Origin: Evansella cellulosilytica DSM 2522
GTDB lineage: Bacteria; Bacillota; Bacilli; Bacillales; Salisediminibacteriaceae
Assembly: GCF_000177235.2 (NCBI RefSeq)
Contig: NC_014829.1
Location: 2,356,001-2,420,000, forward strand
DNA length: 64,000 nucleotides
Direction of reading: 5' to 3'
This document shows positions 33,862-42,341 of the stretch, piece after piece. The number at the start of each line of letters is the position of its first letter. Position 1 is the first letter of the stretch. Below the pieces are notes generated by a model. It did not search any database. It saw nothing but the letters and a program-made list of their open reading frames with translations, and had not been told where the DNA came from. Both the position numbers and the translations under genes were made by a program.

Positions 33862-35235
33862 TTATCGTTTATACTCTTTTACTTCATTCCAATAATGAAC
33901 AAGTACTTCCATGCCTTTATCATAGCTTTCTAAAGGGAAGCTTTCATTAGGAGAATGAAGGTTATCCTCTGGTGTCCCAAAACCTAATAAAACAACAGGA
34001 ATGTCAAACAATTGGTCAATCATTTCTACTACAGGAATTGAACCCCCTAGACGAACAAACACAGCTTCCTTACCAAATCCTTTTTGTAAGCTATTTGCTG
34101 CCTTTTGTAGGAGTGGATGGTGTGGATCCATTTTATATGCCCTTGCAGAAAGCGGTACTTTTGTAACGTTAACAGAGACACCTTTAGGTGCAACTTGTTC
34201 TAAGTGAGTTGCAATAAGTGATTGAATACGATTTGGATCTTGACCTGGAACGAGGCGGCACGTAATTTTAGCCGTACATGTTGAAGGAATAATCGTTTTC
34301 GATCCTTCGCCTTGATAACCACCATACATACCATTGATTTCAAGCGTCGGCCTGGCCATTGTATGTTCTTTTGCTGTATACCCAATTTCAGGTGTAGTTT
34401 CCGTAATACCGATCGTATTAACGTAATTTTCTCCTGGAGCCTCATTCATTAAACGGCGTTCGTCATCTGACAAAGCTTCAATGTCATCATAAAAACCATC
34501 TACTGTAACTTGTTCGTTCTCATTTTTTAACGAAGAGATCATATGGCTTAACGCCATAATTGGATTTTTTGCTGCGCCCCCATATATACCCGAGTGCAAA
34601 TCTCTTTTTGGACCAGTAACGGTGACTTCCAATCCTGTAAACCCTTTTAAACCGTAAAGAATCGTAGGCTGACCTTTTTCTACCATTCCAGAGTCAGAAA
34701 TTACTGCAAAGTCAGCTTCGTATTGTTGTTGTTTCTCTTTTAAGACCTCATATAAATGCTTGCTTCCAATTTCCTCTTCACCTTCAATGCAGACTTTTAC
34801 ATTAACAGGAAGCTTTCCTTCTGTTTTCATAAATGCTTCGAAAACGGCCAATTGCATAAATACTTGGCCTTTGTCATCGCTAGCCCCACGAGCAAATATA
34901 CGTTCGTTTCGGATGACAGGTGTAAACGGATCAGTTTCCCATAAATCAAATGGATCAGCAGGTTGTACATCATAGTGCCCATAAAAGAGTACAGTTGGGG
35001 CATTCGTTGCACCTAACCATTCTCCATAAACTATTGGATGACCGTTTGTTTCTTGTAGTTCTACTGAGTGAAAGCCAATTTCCTTTAAATATTGTAATAT
35101 GAATTCTCCTGCATGAACGACATCTGTTTTATGTTTACTATCGGTACTGACACTAGGAATGGATAAGAAAGTAGATAGTTTTTCGAGGAGTCCCTCTCTA
35201 TTTTCTTTTAAATATGTAATCACTTGTTCTGACAT
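33862..35235 (-). CDS. M20 family dipeptidase (metallopeptidase)
   Basis: The product has 457 residues. Zinc-site and catalytic motifs of M20 dipeptidases are present: VLFYGHYDVQPADP (His, catalytic Asp), FARGASDDKGQV (bridging Asp), CIEGEEEIGSKHL (catalytic Glu pair), ISDSGM (Asp), and LGFGTPEDNLHSPNESF (C-terminal His). The dimerisation domain holds DLHSGIYGGAAKNPI. It hydrolyses dipeptides or N-acyl amino acids in the cytoplasm. GGAGG precedes the ATG. An old terminator-like T-rich tail follows the stop. Confidence 0.92.
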   Translation of the reverse strand: MSEQVITYLKENREGLLEKLSTFLSIPSVSTDSKHKTDVVHAGEFILQYLKEIGFHSVELQETNGHPIVYGEWLGATNAPTVLFYGHYDVQPADPFDLWETDPFTPVIRNERIFARGASDDKGQVFMQLAVFEAFMKTEGKLPVNVKVCIEGEEEIGSKHLYEVLKEKQQQYEADFAVISDSGMVEKGQPTILYGLKGFTGLEVTVTGPKRDLHSGIYGGAAKNPIMALSHMISSLKNENEQVTVDGFYDDIEALSDDERRLMNEAPGENYVNTIGITETTPEIGYTAKEHTMARPTLEINGMYGGYQGEGSKTIIPSTCTAKITCRLVPGQDPNRIQSLIATHLEQVAPKGVSVNVTKVPLSARAYKMDPHHPLLQKAANSLQKGFGKEAVFVRLGGSIPVVEMIDQLFDIPVVLLGFGTPEDNLHSPNESFPLESYDKGMEVLVHYWNEVKEYKR

Positions 35236-35421
35236 CTTATTCCTCCTTAGTAATATTAGTATTATCTATTGTGCCACAATATAGTGAAAATAGCATATAT
35301 AACGAATCTAGTAAAAAAAAACTAAAGTTAACCATAATGACATTATGTAAAGAAGAAGATAATGTTTTTGTCAGGCAAACGTATATTCGCTATAATAGAA
35401 AGGAGAGAGTGAGGGGATAGG

Positions 35422-37704
35422 ATGTTTAGTCATAAATCATTGGCAAATATAATAGAAGAGTTACGTCTTGATAAACATGTCTCTTTTTGGCTAGAAATGG
35501 ATGAGCAAGCAGCCACGGTTGTACCGTATCCTCAAGCAATGGACGAGAGGATAAAAAAAGCACTGCATAGTCGTGGAATAGAAGGCTTGTATAGTCATCA
35601 AGCTAGTGCTTTTGAAAAGGTAATAGAAGGAGAAAATATTGTCGCTGTTACTCCTACAGCTTCAGGAAAGACATTTTGCTATAATTTACCTGTCATTCAA
35701 AGACATATTAACCGCCCAGATTCTAGAGCACTTTATATATTTCCAACAAAAGCATTAGCTCAGGATCAAAAAAGTGAGATTAATGAATTCATTGATGATA
35801 TGGATATGAATATAAATAGTTATACGTATGACGGTGACACGCCAGCAAACATTAGACAAGTCGTTCGAAAAGCAGGGCATATTGTCATCACAAACCCTGA
35901 TATGCTCCATTCTGCTATACTTCCACACCATACGAAATGGATATCATTATTTGAAAACTTAGAAACAATAGTTATTGATGAACTTCACACATATCGTGGT
36001 GTTTTTGGTTCACATGTTGCAAATGTCATAAGAAGATTAAAAAGAATTTGTCGTTATTATGGTAGTAATCCAAGCTTTATTTGTACATCTGCAACGATTG
36101 CAAATCCAAAAGAACTCAGTACTGAACTAATCGGTGACAAAGTAACTTTAATCGATAATAACGGCGCACCTCGTGGGAAAAAGCATTTTATATTATATAA
36201 TCCACCAATTGTTAATAAACAATTGAATATAAGAAAACCATCTACTAAAGTTGTGAATGAACTTGCTGCCACCTTTTTAAAAGAGAGAATACAGACAATC
36301 GTCTTTTCAAGAAGTCGAGTTAGCGTTGAGATTATTCTCAGTCACTTACAAGAACTTGTAAAACATGAAATACAACGAAAATCTATACGCGGTTATCGCG
36401 GTGGTTATTTACCAAATCAACGAAGAGAAATTGAACGAAGTTTACGCACAGGGGAAACTATTGGCGTAGTCAGTACAAATGCTCTCGAGTTAGGAGTAGA
36501 CATTGGTCAGCTCCAAGTATGTGTCATGAATGGTTATCCTGGTTCTATTGCATCTAGTTGGCAGCAGGCAGGAAGAGCAGGGAGAAGAATGGATGAATCA
36601 ATTGTCATCATGGTTGGTAACTCCAATCCTCTAGACCAGTATATATTTCAACACCCTGAATTTTTCTTTAAAGGTTCACCTGAAACAGCTCGCTTAAATA
36701 AAGACAATTTAATCATACTAGTGGACCATTTAAAGTGTGCCGCATATGAGCTTCCTTTCGAAAAAGGAGATAGCTTTGATGGTTTGGAGATAGAAGAGAT
36801 TCTTCACTATTTAGCAGAGGAAAGAGTTTTACATGAGCAGCAAAACAAATGGTATTGGATGAATGATGCCTTTCCAGCACATAACATTAGCTTACGGTCT
36901 GCAGCACAAGAAAACGTTGTTATTATTGATCAAACTTATGTAGAAAAACATCGAGTAATAGGAGAGATGGATACGTTTAGTGCGATGACGCTGTTACATG
37001 ATGAAGCGATTTACCTCCATGAAGGCACGCAGTATCAAGTAGAGTATTTGGATTGGCATGAAAAGAAAGCTTACGTTCGGGAAGTCGATGTTGAATACTT
37101 TACAGATGCAAATTTAGCTGTACAACTAAAGGTGTTAGATTTAGACAAAGAAATACAGTTAAATGAAAGTGTACTTCAGTACGGCGATGTGATGGTAACT
37201 GCAATGGCAACAATTTTTAAAAAATTAAAACTAGATACGTTTGAAAATATAGGTTCTGGACCGATCCATTTACCAGAGCAGGAGCTTCATACGAATGGCA
37301 TTGCATTATCTTTCACTTCCCCAGAAGTAAAGAATATGAATGAAGACAAACTTGAACATATGTTAATGGGCCTCGCACATGTACTTCAGCATGTCGCTTG
37401 TGTGAGGGTCATGTGTGACAAAAACGATTTGCACGCAGTACCTGAAGTAAAGGCAATCCATTCAGAATTACCTACTGTATTTTTATATGATCGTTATCCT
37501 GGAGGAATCGGTTTAAGTGATAGTGTTTTTAAACAAATAGATATGATAATCAACGATGCGGTTCTTTTTATTGCAAATTGCCCTTGCGATGGAGGCTGTC
37601 CATCATGTACTGGAATAGCGAACGTTGGGGGGAGTTCATCAAATAAGCAAAACGTTTTAACTATTTTAAGAAATACATTAAGACGAGGAGAGAATTTGAG
37701 TTGA
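35422..37704 (+). CDS. mrfA: DEXH-box helicase MrfA (YprA)
   Basis: The product has 760 residues, close to B. subtilis YprA. Helicase motifs: Walker A in VTPTASGKTFCYNLP, motif Ia FPTKALAQDQ, DEXH-box VIDELHTYRG, motif III CTSATIANP, and motifs V-VI STNALELGVDIG and QQAGRAGRR. The C-terminal MZB domain has the four-cysteine site CPCDGGCPSC. With MrfB it forms the known Bacillus mitomycin repair pathway, a UvrABC-independent excision route. GAGGGGATAGG precedes the ATG. Its stop overlaps the mrfB start (TTGA). Confidence 0.95.
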   Translation: MFSHKSLANIIEELRLDKHVSFWLEMDEQAATVVPYPQAMDERIKKALHSRGIEGLYSHQASAFEKVIEGENIVAVTPTASGKTFCYNLPVIQRHINRPDSRALYIFPTKALAQDQKSEINEFIDDMDMNINSYTYDGDTPANIRQVVRKAGHIVITNPDMLHSAILPHHTKWISLFENLETIVIDELHTYRGVFGSHVANVIRRLKRICRYYGSNPSFICTSATIANPKELSTELIGDKVTLIDNNGAPRGKKHFILYNPPIVNKQLNIRKPSTKVVNELAATFLKERIQTIVFSRSRVSVEIILSHLQELVKHEIQRKSIRGYRGGYLPNQRREIERSLRTGETIGVVSTNALELGVDIGQLQVCVMNGYPGSIASSWQQAGRAGRRMDESIVIMVGNSNPLDQYIFQHPEFFFKGSPETARLNKDNLIILVDHLKCAAYELPFEKGDSFDGLEIEEILHYLAEERVLHEQQNKWYWMNDAFPAHNISLRSAAQENVVIIDQTYVEKHRVIGEMDTFSAMTLLHDEAIYLHEGTQYQVEYLDWHEKKAYVREVDVEYFTDANLAVQLKVLDLDKEIQLNESVLQYGDVMVTAMATIFKKLKLDTFENIGSGPIHLPEQELHTNGIALSFTSPEVKNMNEDKLEHMLMGLAHVLQHVACVRVMCDKNDLHAVPEVKAIHSELPTVFLYDRYPGGIGLSDSVFKQIDMIINDAVLFIANCPCDGGCPSCTGIANVGGSSSNKQNVLTILRNTLRRGENLS

Positions 37705-38963
37705 ACTTAAAATCTAAACTAAATAGACTGAAAGGGCATATGCAGCTTGAAAAAGAATCACAGAGTCAAACAAGTTCTATAAAACAGGTGGAAACACCTA
37801 ATACTAAAATAAATCAGTTACAAGAGAAATGGTCTAAGCATGGCTTTAATCCCTTTCATTTTGAGGAGCAAACATCATATCAAAAAAAAGTATTATATCG
37901 TTGGGAAAAAAACGAATCATTGTCTTACTATGAAGTAGAAGAAATTCATCGAATGTGGAACGAAGCTACATACGATCACCCGTTATCTTGCAAAAGCGTT
38001 CCGCTTGAAAATATGTTGTTTTTTGATACTGAAACGACTGGTTTATCAACGGGAGCTGGAAATTCCATTTTTTTAATTGGTTATGCTAGAGTTCTAAAAG
38101 AAGGGATCGAAGTGACGCAACACTTGCTACCAGATCCGGCCTCAGAAGTTGCTTTTATGCTTGGATTCTTAAAAGACTTTGAAGAGGACGATATTCTAGT
38201 AAGTTACAACGGTAAGGCGTTTGATTGGCCACAAGTAAAATCACGTCATGCTTTTGTCAGAGATCGCGTTCCAAAGCTCCCAAAGTTTGGTCACATCGAC
38301 CTATTACATGCTGCGAGAAGATTATGGAAGCATGATCTCCCGTCTTGTCGCCTTTCTATCGTGGAGGCAAATAAGTTAGGCGTTGTTCGAAGAAATGATA
38401 CACCAGGAAGCATGGCTCCATTATTATATTTTGACTATGTACATGATAAAAATCCTGATCATTTAACAGGTATCATCAAGCACCACGATCAAGATGTTCG
38501 CTCTCTAGTTCATTTATATGTGGCAATCTGTAATCGCCTATTTCTTAAGCAAGATCAACCAATACGTCCGAAAGAACACGTACAAATAGGACTTTGGTTT
38601 GAACAACAAAATTGGGAAGAAAAAGCGATAGCTCATTACAATAAAGCGATAGAACTGCGTGGAAATGGTACGGAAGACGCTCTTTACAACTTAGCACTTC
38701 TTCTTAAAAAGCGCCGACAGTATGCTAAAGCAAAGGAGTATTTAAAACAATCGTTATCGATTTCCTCTTCTCCAAAGATAGAATCATTCATTGAACTAGC
38801 GAAAATTGCGGAGCACCAAGAAAAAGATTTACATCTAGCAATGACGTATGTCATGCGTGTAAAAGAACAATTAAAACAAATCACGAGGCCTTCTCCGAGA
38901 GAGAAAAGAACGATTATAGACGTCGAAAAGCGTTTATTAAGGTTAAAAAGAAAATTAGGTTAA
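37701..38963 (+). CDS. mrfB: DEDD exonuclease MrfB (YprB) with TPR repeats
   Basis: The product has 420 residues, beginning at TTG (37701) overlapping the mrfA stop, with GAGGAGAG upstream. The exonuclease domain (about 100-270) has Asp-Glu in LFFDTETTGLSTGAGNSIF, an Asp in SYNGKAFDWPQVKSRH, and the end motif HHDQDVRSLVHLY. The C-terminal third carries tetratricopeptide-like helices (IAHYNKAIELRGNGTEDALY). It acts with MrfA to remove mitomycin-damaged DNA. The pair is translationally coupled. Confidence 0.95.
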   Translation: MNLKSKLNRLKGHMQLEKESQSQTSSIKQVETPNTKINQLQEKWSKHGFNPFHFEEQTSYQKKVLYRWEKNESLSYYEVEEIHRMWNEATYDHPLSCKSVPLENMLFFDTETTGLSTGAGNSIFLIGYARVLKEGIEVTQHLLPDPASEVAFMLGFLKDFEEDDILVSYNGKAFDWPQVKSRHAFVRDRVPKLPKFGHIDLLHAARRLWKHDLPSCRLSIVEANKLGVVRRNDTPGSMAPLLYFDYVHDKNPDHLTGIIKHHDQDVRSLVHLYVAICNRLFLKQDQPIRPKEHVQIGLWFEQQNWEEKAIAHYNKAIELRGNGTEDALYNLALLLKKRRQYAKAKEYLKQSLSISSSPKIESFIELAKIAEHQEKDLHLAMTYVMRVKEQLKQITRPSPREKRTIIDVEKRLLRLKRKLG

Positions 38964-38975
38964 ATACAAGAAAAA

Positions 38976-39012
38976 GGCGTTCCAATTTGTGTGGCAAATG
39001 GAACGCGTTTCT
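38976..39012. terminator. Terminator between mrfB and ferredoxin gene
   Basis: Hairpin with GCGTTCCA/TGGAACGC and ATTTG/CAAAT arms, flanked by AAAAA and TTTCTC, between convergent genes. Confidence 0.75.
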
Positions 39013-39028
39013 CTTTAGCGTCGTATCA

Positions 39029-39349
39029 TTATTCTTCTGGACGTGGACCTACATCCATGTTTGTTGATGACTCAGTCATGATTGGTCTTACTGTAACATC
39101 TTCTGTAACATAGACTTGACAAGATAATCTATACGTATCTTCTATTCCTTTCCTTTCAAATGCTTCTTTCTCAATATTTGTTAAAGGTCCGAAATTTCCT
39201 TGAAGTACTTCCACTCTACACGTCGTGCATTTCGCTTTTCCTCCACAGCGATGTAGAATATCAATACCGTTGTCTTCTAAAGCTAAAACTAGCTTTTTAT
39301 CTTCTTCTACAGTAAATGTTTTACTTCCTTGTACCGTTACGTTAGGCAT
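39029..39349 (-). CDS. 2Fe-2S plant-type ferredoxin
   Basis: The product has 106 residues. Cluster ligands are in the pattern C-x5-C-x2-C-x(31)-C: HRCGGKAKCTTC and LSCQVYV, the plant/adrenodoxin-type fold. A short acidic C-terminal tail ends GPRPEE. AAGGAGG lies 8 bases before the ATG. It would carry single electrons in the cytoplasm; the partner is unknown. Monocistronic. Confidence 0.9.
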   Translation of the reverse strand: MPNVTVQGSKTFTVEEDKKLVLALEDNGIDILHRCGGKAKCTTCRVEVLQGNFGPLTNIEKEAFERKGIEDTYRLSCQVYVTEDVTVRPIMTESSTNMDVGPRPEE

Positions 39350-39529
39350 AATAAAAACCTCCTTTTTATTTTTAATTATTTCCTTTCACTTTCTACCTAT
39401 AAACATTTTATTTCCTAGGGAAGCGCAAAATCGTGGTTTGTTCGAGTTTTTTATATTAAATGGGAGAGGAAACCTGTGTAAAATTGTAGAAAATTGCCGA
39501 AGAAAACCTTAATATTATTTTATGAAAAG

Positions 39530-39665
39530 GCTATGTTAAACTTTGTTGTTGATTTCCGCTTCAGGACGCTCGCTTGCCTCGGGCACCACACCCTGCAGGA
39601 TCTTCAGCTAATGCTCCCGCAAGCGACTAGCACCTTTCGTGAGCATCAACAATTGTCTATAACAG
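39530..39665. repeat. GTTGATT-family palindromic repeat (reverse orientation)
   Basis: Bounded by GTTGTTGATTTCCGCTTCAG and GAGCATCAAC, it contains CGCTCGCTTGCCTCGGG, CCCTGCAGGATCTTCAGC and GCTCCCGCAAGCGAC. These match 18003-18130 in reverse complement. The flank CTATGTTAAACTTTG also recurs (reversed) at 61.79 kb. The open frame through it (39494-39688) is a by-product of the palindrome. Confidence 0.75.
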
Positions 39666-39767
39666 ATCCTATGAAAAAAAGGAAATAAAACACACCTTGT
39701 CAATGTGACATAAAGTCACTAAACTAATAGCGATGAAGATTGTTTCTAGGAAAGGGATGAACATTCT

Positions 39768-39848
39768 ATGGTAAAATTATGTTTAGTCTTATTCTTTTTC
39801 GTTATAGGTGCTACATTTTGGACTTTTAGTTCCGGAATATTACATTAA
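39768..39848 (+). CDS. Possible 26-residue membrane peptide
   Basis: MVKLCLVLFFFVIGATFWTF, then SSGILH and a stop, behind AGGAAAGGG (39748-39756). Entirely hydrophobic, a single span. It lies between the ferredoxin and cotD-like genes. Small size makes this uncertain, but the ribosome binding site is good. Confidence 0.35.
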   Translation: MVKLCLVLFFFVIGATFWTFSSGILH

Positions 39849-39927
39849 AAATGAAATTATTCTCATTTTGATCTAATCAAATGTTTGATTATACATTTTA
39901 AACAGAAAATTAGGTACTAATACTAGT

Positions 39928-39955
39928 ACGTTCTGGTCTCCCTAAACATAGTTTG
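39928..39955 (+). promoter_or_regulatory. Candidate SigK promoter of the cotD-like gene
   Basis: AC (39928-39929), 17 bases, then CATAGTTTG (39947-39955) approximates the late mother-cell sigma consensus AC-N16-CATANNNTA. Coat genes are expected to use SigK. Confidence 0.5.
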
Positions 39956-39988
39956 TTATTGAATACAAATTAAAGGAGGAGACTAATA

Positions 39989-40222
39989 ATGTTTTACCCA
40001 AGACGTCAAGTGAATTTACCACCTAGATATACACCAACAAGACAAAATGTAAGACAATTTGATACAGACTATGTTGTACCTGTAGTACACCCAAGTCATA
40101 CTACTAATGTTATGAGACACAACTGGAAATATTTCCACAATTATCCTCATACGGAGTCTACAGTTCACCAAACGACTTGCCAAGAATTCCACTGCCCTCC
40201 AACATGTGGATGCAGACGATAG
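39989..40222 (+). CDS. cotD: Inner spore coat protein CotD-like
   Basis: The product has 77 residues. It is rich in His, Pro, Arg and Tyr, opening MFYPRRQVNLPPRYTPTRQN and ending with a Cys cluster (CQEFHCPPTCGCRR). This composition, the VVPVVHPSHTT motif and its place between yprB and ypsA, the position of cotD in B. subtilis, support CotD. It would be deposited in the inner spore coat late in sporulation. AAAGGAGGAG precedes the ATG. Confidence 0.85.
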   Translation: MFYPRRQVNLPPRYTPTRQNVRQFDTDYVVPVVHPSHTTNVMRHNWKYFHNYPHTESTVHQTTCQEFHCPPTCGCRR

Positions 40223-40259
40223 TAAATAGTTTGGCGAATCAGTCAAGAAGGCTGGTTCG

Positions 40260-40305
40260 CTCCCTCTCCAAAAATTAAACAACTGTTTAAATTTTGGAGA
40301 GGGAG
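40260..40305 (+). promoter_or_regulatory. Hairpin that ends cotD and occludes the ypsA ribosome binding site
   Basis: Arms at 40260-40280 and 40285-40305 pair at 20 of 21 positions around a 4-base loop. The right arm ends GGAGAGGGAG, which is the ribosome binding site of ypsA (ATG at 40313). Read-through RNA from cotD would hide the site; RNA starting inside the hairpin would not. It has no T-run. Confidence 0.7.
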
Positions 40306-40312
40306 TGATTAC

Positions 40313-40879
40313 ATGTATCAAGTTTTAGCAATAACAGGTTATAAACCACATGAATTAGGAATCTTTAATGAGAAGCATGCGCACCTTTCTTTTTTAAAGT
40401 ATGCATTAAAAAAGAAAATGCAACAACTAATTGAAGAATACGATATTGAATGGATTATGACAAGTGGACAGGCCGGTGTTGAACTCTGGGCTGCTGAGGC
40501 AGCCATTGAACTAAAAGAAACGTACGATCACTTAAAAATTGCTACGATAGCTCCGTTCCAGAATCAAGAGGAACGTTTAGGTGATGCAACGAAGGAACTA
40601 TACTTCCACGTTTGGAATAATAGTGATTATAGCGACTTCGTAACAAAACGAACATATGATAACCCTATGCAATTACGTCTGAAGAATCAGTTTATTGTCG
40701 AAAAGAGTCATGCACTTCTCGTCCTTTTTGATGAATATACTGAGGGTACTCCTACATATTATTTAACAAATGCGAAAAAGAAGGCAGAGACTAATGATTA
40801 TCCTATCTTTTTCTTGACTCCGGATGAAATCGAAGATGTAACACGTGAATTACAGGACGAGGACAATAGTTGGAATTGA
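40313..40879 (+). CDS. ypsA: YpsA, SLOG-family protein
   Basis: The product has 188 residues. The SLOG (DprA/LOG-like Rossmann) features are present: an opening ITGYKPHELGIF, TSGQAGVELWAAEAAI (Gly-rich loop), IATIAPFQNQEERL and LVLFDEYTEGTPTYYLTNA. YpsA proteins of Firmicutes associate with the divisome and influence cell division; ypsA adjoins gpsB here as in B. subtilis. Probably binds a nucleotide-type ligand. Start is fixed by GAGGGAG. Confidence 0.92.
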   Translation: MYQVLAITGYKPHELGIFNEKHAHLSFLKYALKKKMQQLIEEYDIEWIMTSGQAGVELWAAEAAIELKETYDHLKIATIAPFQNQEERLGDATKELYFHVWNNSDYSDFVTKRTYDNPMQLRLKNQFIVEKSHALLVLFDEYTEGTPTYYLTNAKKKAETNDYPIFFLTPDEIEDVTRELQDEDNSWN

Positions 40880-40930
40880 CAACAGCGCAGCTTTTTGAAA
40901 AAATAAAGAAGTAAAGATGGAGGAGTAGAG

Positions 40931-41269
40931 GTGAGTATAAAGGTGGTTCAAAAACGAATTTCTCGGTTAACCCAAAAAGATATACTTGAAAAGGACTTTA
41001 AAACAGGTTTAAGAGGTTATAGTCAAGAAGAGGTCGATCAATTTTTAGATGTCATTATTAAAGACTATGATGCATTTGAGAATCGCGTTGATTGGTTGGA
41101 GAAGGAAGTGGAACGATTAAAGAAAGAGGCGGTAACGTTAAGTGAGCATACGAAGCGTCAACCGCAACAAACTCAACAACAAACACAATCTGGTAATACG
41201 AATTATGATATTTTAAGAAGGTTATCAAATCTTGAAAAGCATGTATTCGGCAGTAAACTTTATGAGTAA
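40931..41269 (+). CDS. gpsB: Cell division coordinator GpsB
   Basis: The product has 112 residues from a GTG start behind GGAGGAGTAGAG. The DivIVA-like N-domain has [28 protein letters not shown], followed by a coiled coil ([13 protein letters not shown]). A Gln/Thr-rich linker then leads to the C-terminal trimerisation segment ([14 protein letters not shown]). GpsB shuttles penicillin-binding proteins between septum and side wall. Order ypsA-gpsB is that of B. subtilis. Confidence 0.96.
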   Translation: MSIKVVQKRISRLTQKDILEKDFKTGLRGYSQEEVDQFLDVIIKDYDAFENRVDWLEKEVERLKKEAVTLSEHTKRQPQQTQQQTQSGNTNYDILRRLSNLEKHVFGSKLYE

Positions 41270-41299
41270 TCATCACAGTGTTTAAAGGAACGATGAAAA

Positions 41300-41707
41300 T
41301 TGATTGAAGTGTACATTGATGGAGGGAGCGCTGGAAATCCTGGTCCTTCCGGTGCAGGCGTTTTTATTAATAATAATGGACAACTCATTCGTAAAGCTTT
41401 CCCGTTACATGTGATGTCAAACCATGAAGCGGAATTTCAAGCTATTATTAAAGCATTAACTTTATGTAAAGAGTTAGGATTTCGGGTTATTTCCATTAGA
41501 ACTGATTCGCAAGTTTTAGAAAATGCGTTAGAAAAGAAATATGTAAAAAGTGAAAAATTTCGCTTTTTATTAGATGAAGCGCTTAAACAAATGGATCATG
41601 ACTTTGACCATGTATTCGTTAAATGGATACCGAGTAAACAAAATAAGGAAGCAGATCAATTAGCGAAAAAAGCGATTTTAATGGCAAAGGAAAAATTTAG
41701 TCATTGA
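41300..41707 (+). CDS. RNase HI-like protein
   Basis: The product has 135 residues from TTG (41300) after AAAGGAAC. The RNase H fold has the acidic set: Asp in EVYIDGGSAGNPG, Glu in SNHEAEFQAI, Asp in IRTDSQVLENA and a terminal Asp in QNKEADQLAKKA. The basic handle region is absent, as in the short YpeP/YpdQ-type Bacillus proteins. It should cut RNA in RNA-DNA hybrids, if active. Located between gpsB and rnpB. Confidence 0.87.
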   Translation: MIEVYIDGGSAGNPGPSGAGVFINNNGQLIRKAFPLHVMSNHEAEFQAIIKALTLCKELGFRVISIRTDSQVLENALEKKYVKSEKFRFLLDEALKQMDHDFDHVFVKWIPSKQNKEADQLAKKAILMAKEKFSH

Positions 41708-41754
41708 TTCATACGTTATATTTCTGTTAAAATAATATTTGTCGCTCAAGACAA

Positions 41755-42160
41755 CCATTTATGTTTGAGTAATCGCTGCATCTTTGATGTAGAGGAAAGT
41801 CCATGCTCGCACAATCTGAGATGATTGTAGTGTTCGTGCCTAGCGAAGTCATAAGCTAGGGTAGTTTGGTTACGACTGGACTAACGGCAGGGAACACACC
41901 TAAGTTTACAATTGTAAATATGGTGTAAATACCTTGAAAGTGCCACAGTGACGGAGTCTTTATAGAAATATAAAGAGTGGAACGGGGTAAACCCCACGAG
42001 CGAGAAACCCAAAATTAGGTAGGGGCATCCTTAGGAAGGAATTGAACGGACTAAGGAACAAGCAATATGCTTGTAGACAGATGATTACTGCCTTTTGTAT
42101 GAGGGCTGACACCCGTTTGTAGTACGAAGGTACAGAACATGGCTTACAAAACATAAATGG
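41755..42160 (+). ncRNA. rnpB: RNase P RNA, class B
   Basis: The outer P1 helix pairs CCATTTATGTTT (41755-41766) with AAACATAAATGG (42149-42160). Conserved core blocks follow the B. subtilis RNA: GAGGAAAGTCCATGCTCGCA, GTTCGTGCCTAGCGAAGTCA, CTTGAAAGTGCCACAGTGAC, GAGCGAGAAACCC and ACATGGCTTAC. It is the catalytic RNA that trims tRNA 5' ends. It lies between gpsB and ypsC as in B. subtilis. Ends are taken from P1 and may be off by a few bases. Confidence 0.97.
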
Positions 42161-42180
42161 CGTCCATGATAAAGCAGGCT

Positions 42181-42211
42181 AACTCTACGATTGATCGTAG
42201 AGTTTTTTTTA
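42181..42211 (+). terminator. Terminator of rnpB
   Basis: Perfect stem AACTCTACGAT/ATCGTAGAGTT (42181-42191 with 42194-42204) with a 2-base apex (realistically a 4-base loop), running into a T-run. Confidence 0.92.
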
Positions 42212-42341
42212 CTTTTCAGCAGCATTTCTTACCTGCTTTGTTTTATCGTTCTTATAATAGGTAAAGCTAATGAATGATATTTTCTTGAAAGTATACTGTA
42301 GGCAAGGTATAGTATAAATGGTTTAGAAAGGGGGCATTGTA

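Noticed and set aside
39494-39688. Open frame of 64 codons
   Set aside because: It coincides with a GTTGATT-family repeat; no ribosome binding site and no protein-like composition.
41708-42160. Minus-strand frame of 64 codons near 41960-42154
   Set aside because: It lies inside the RNase P RNA gene.
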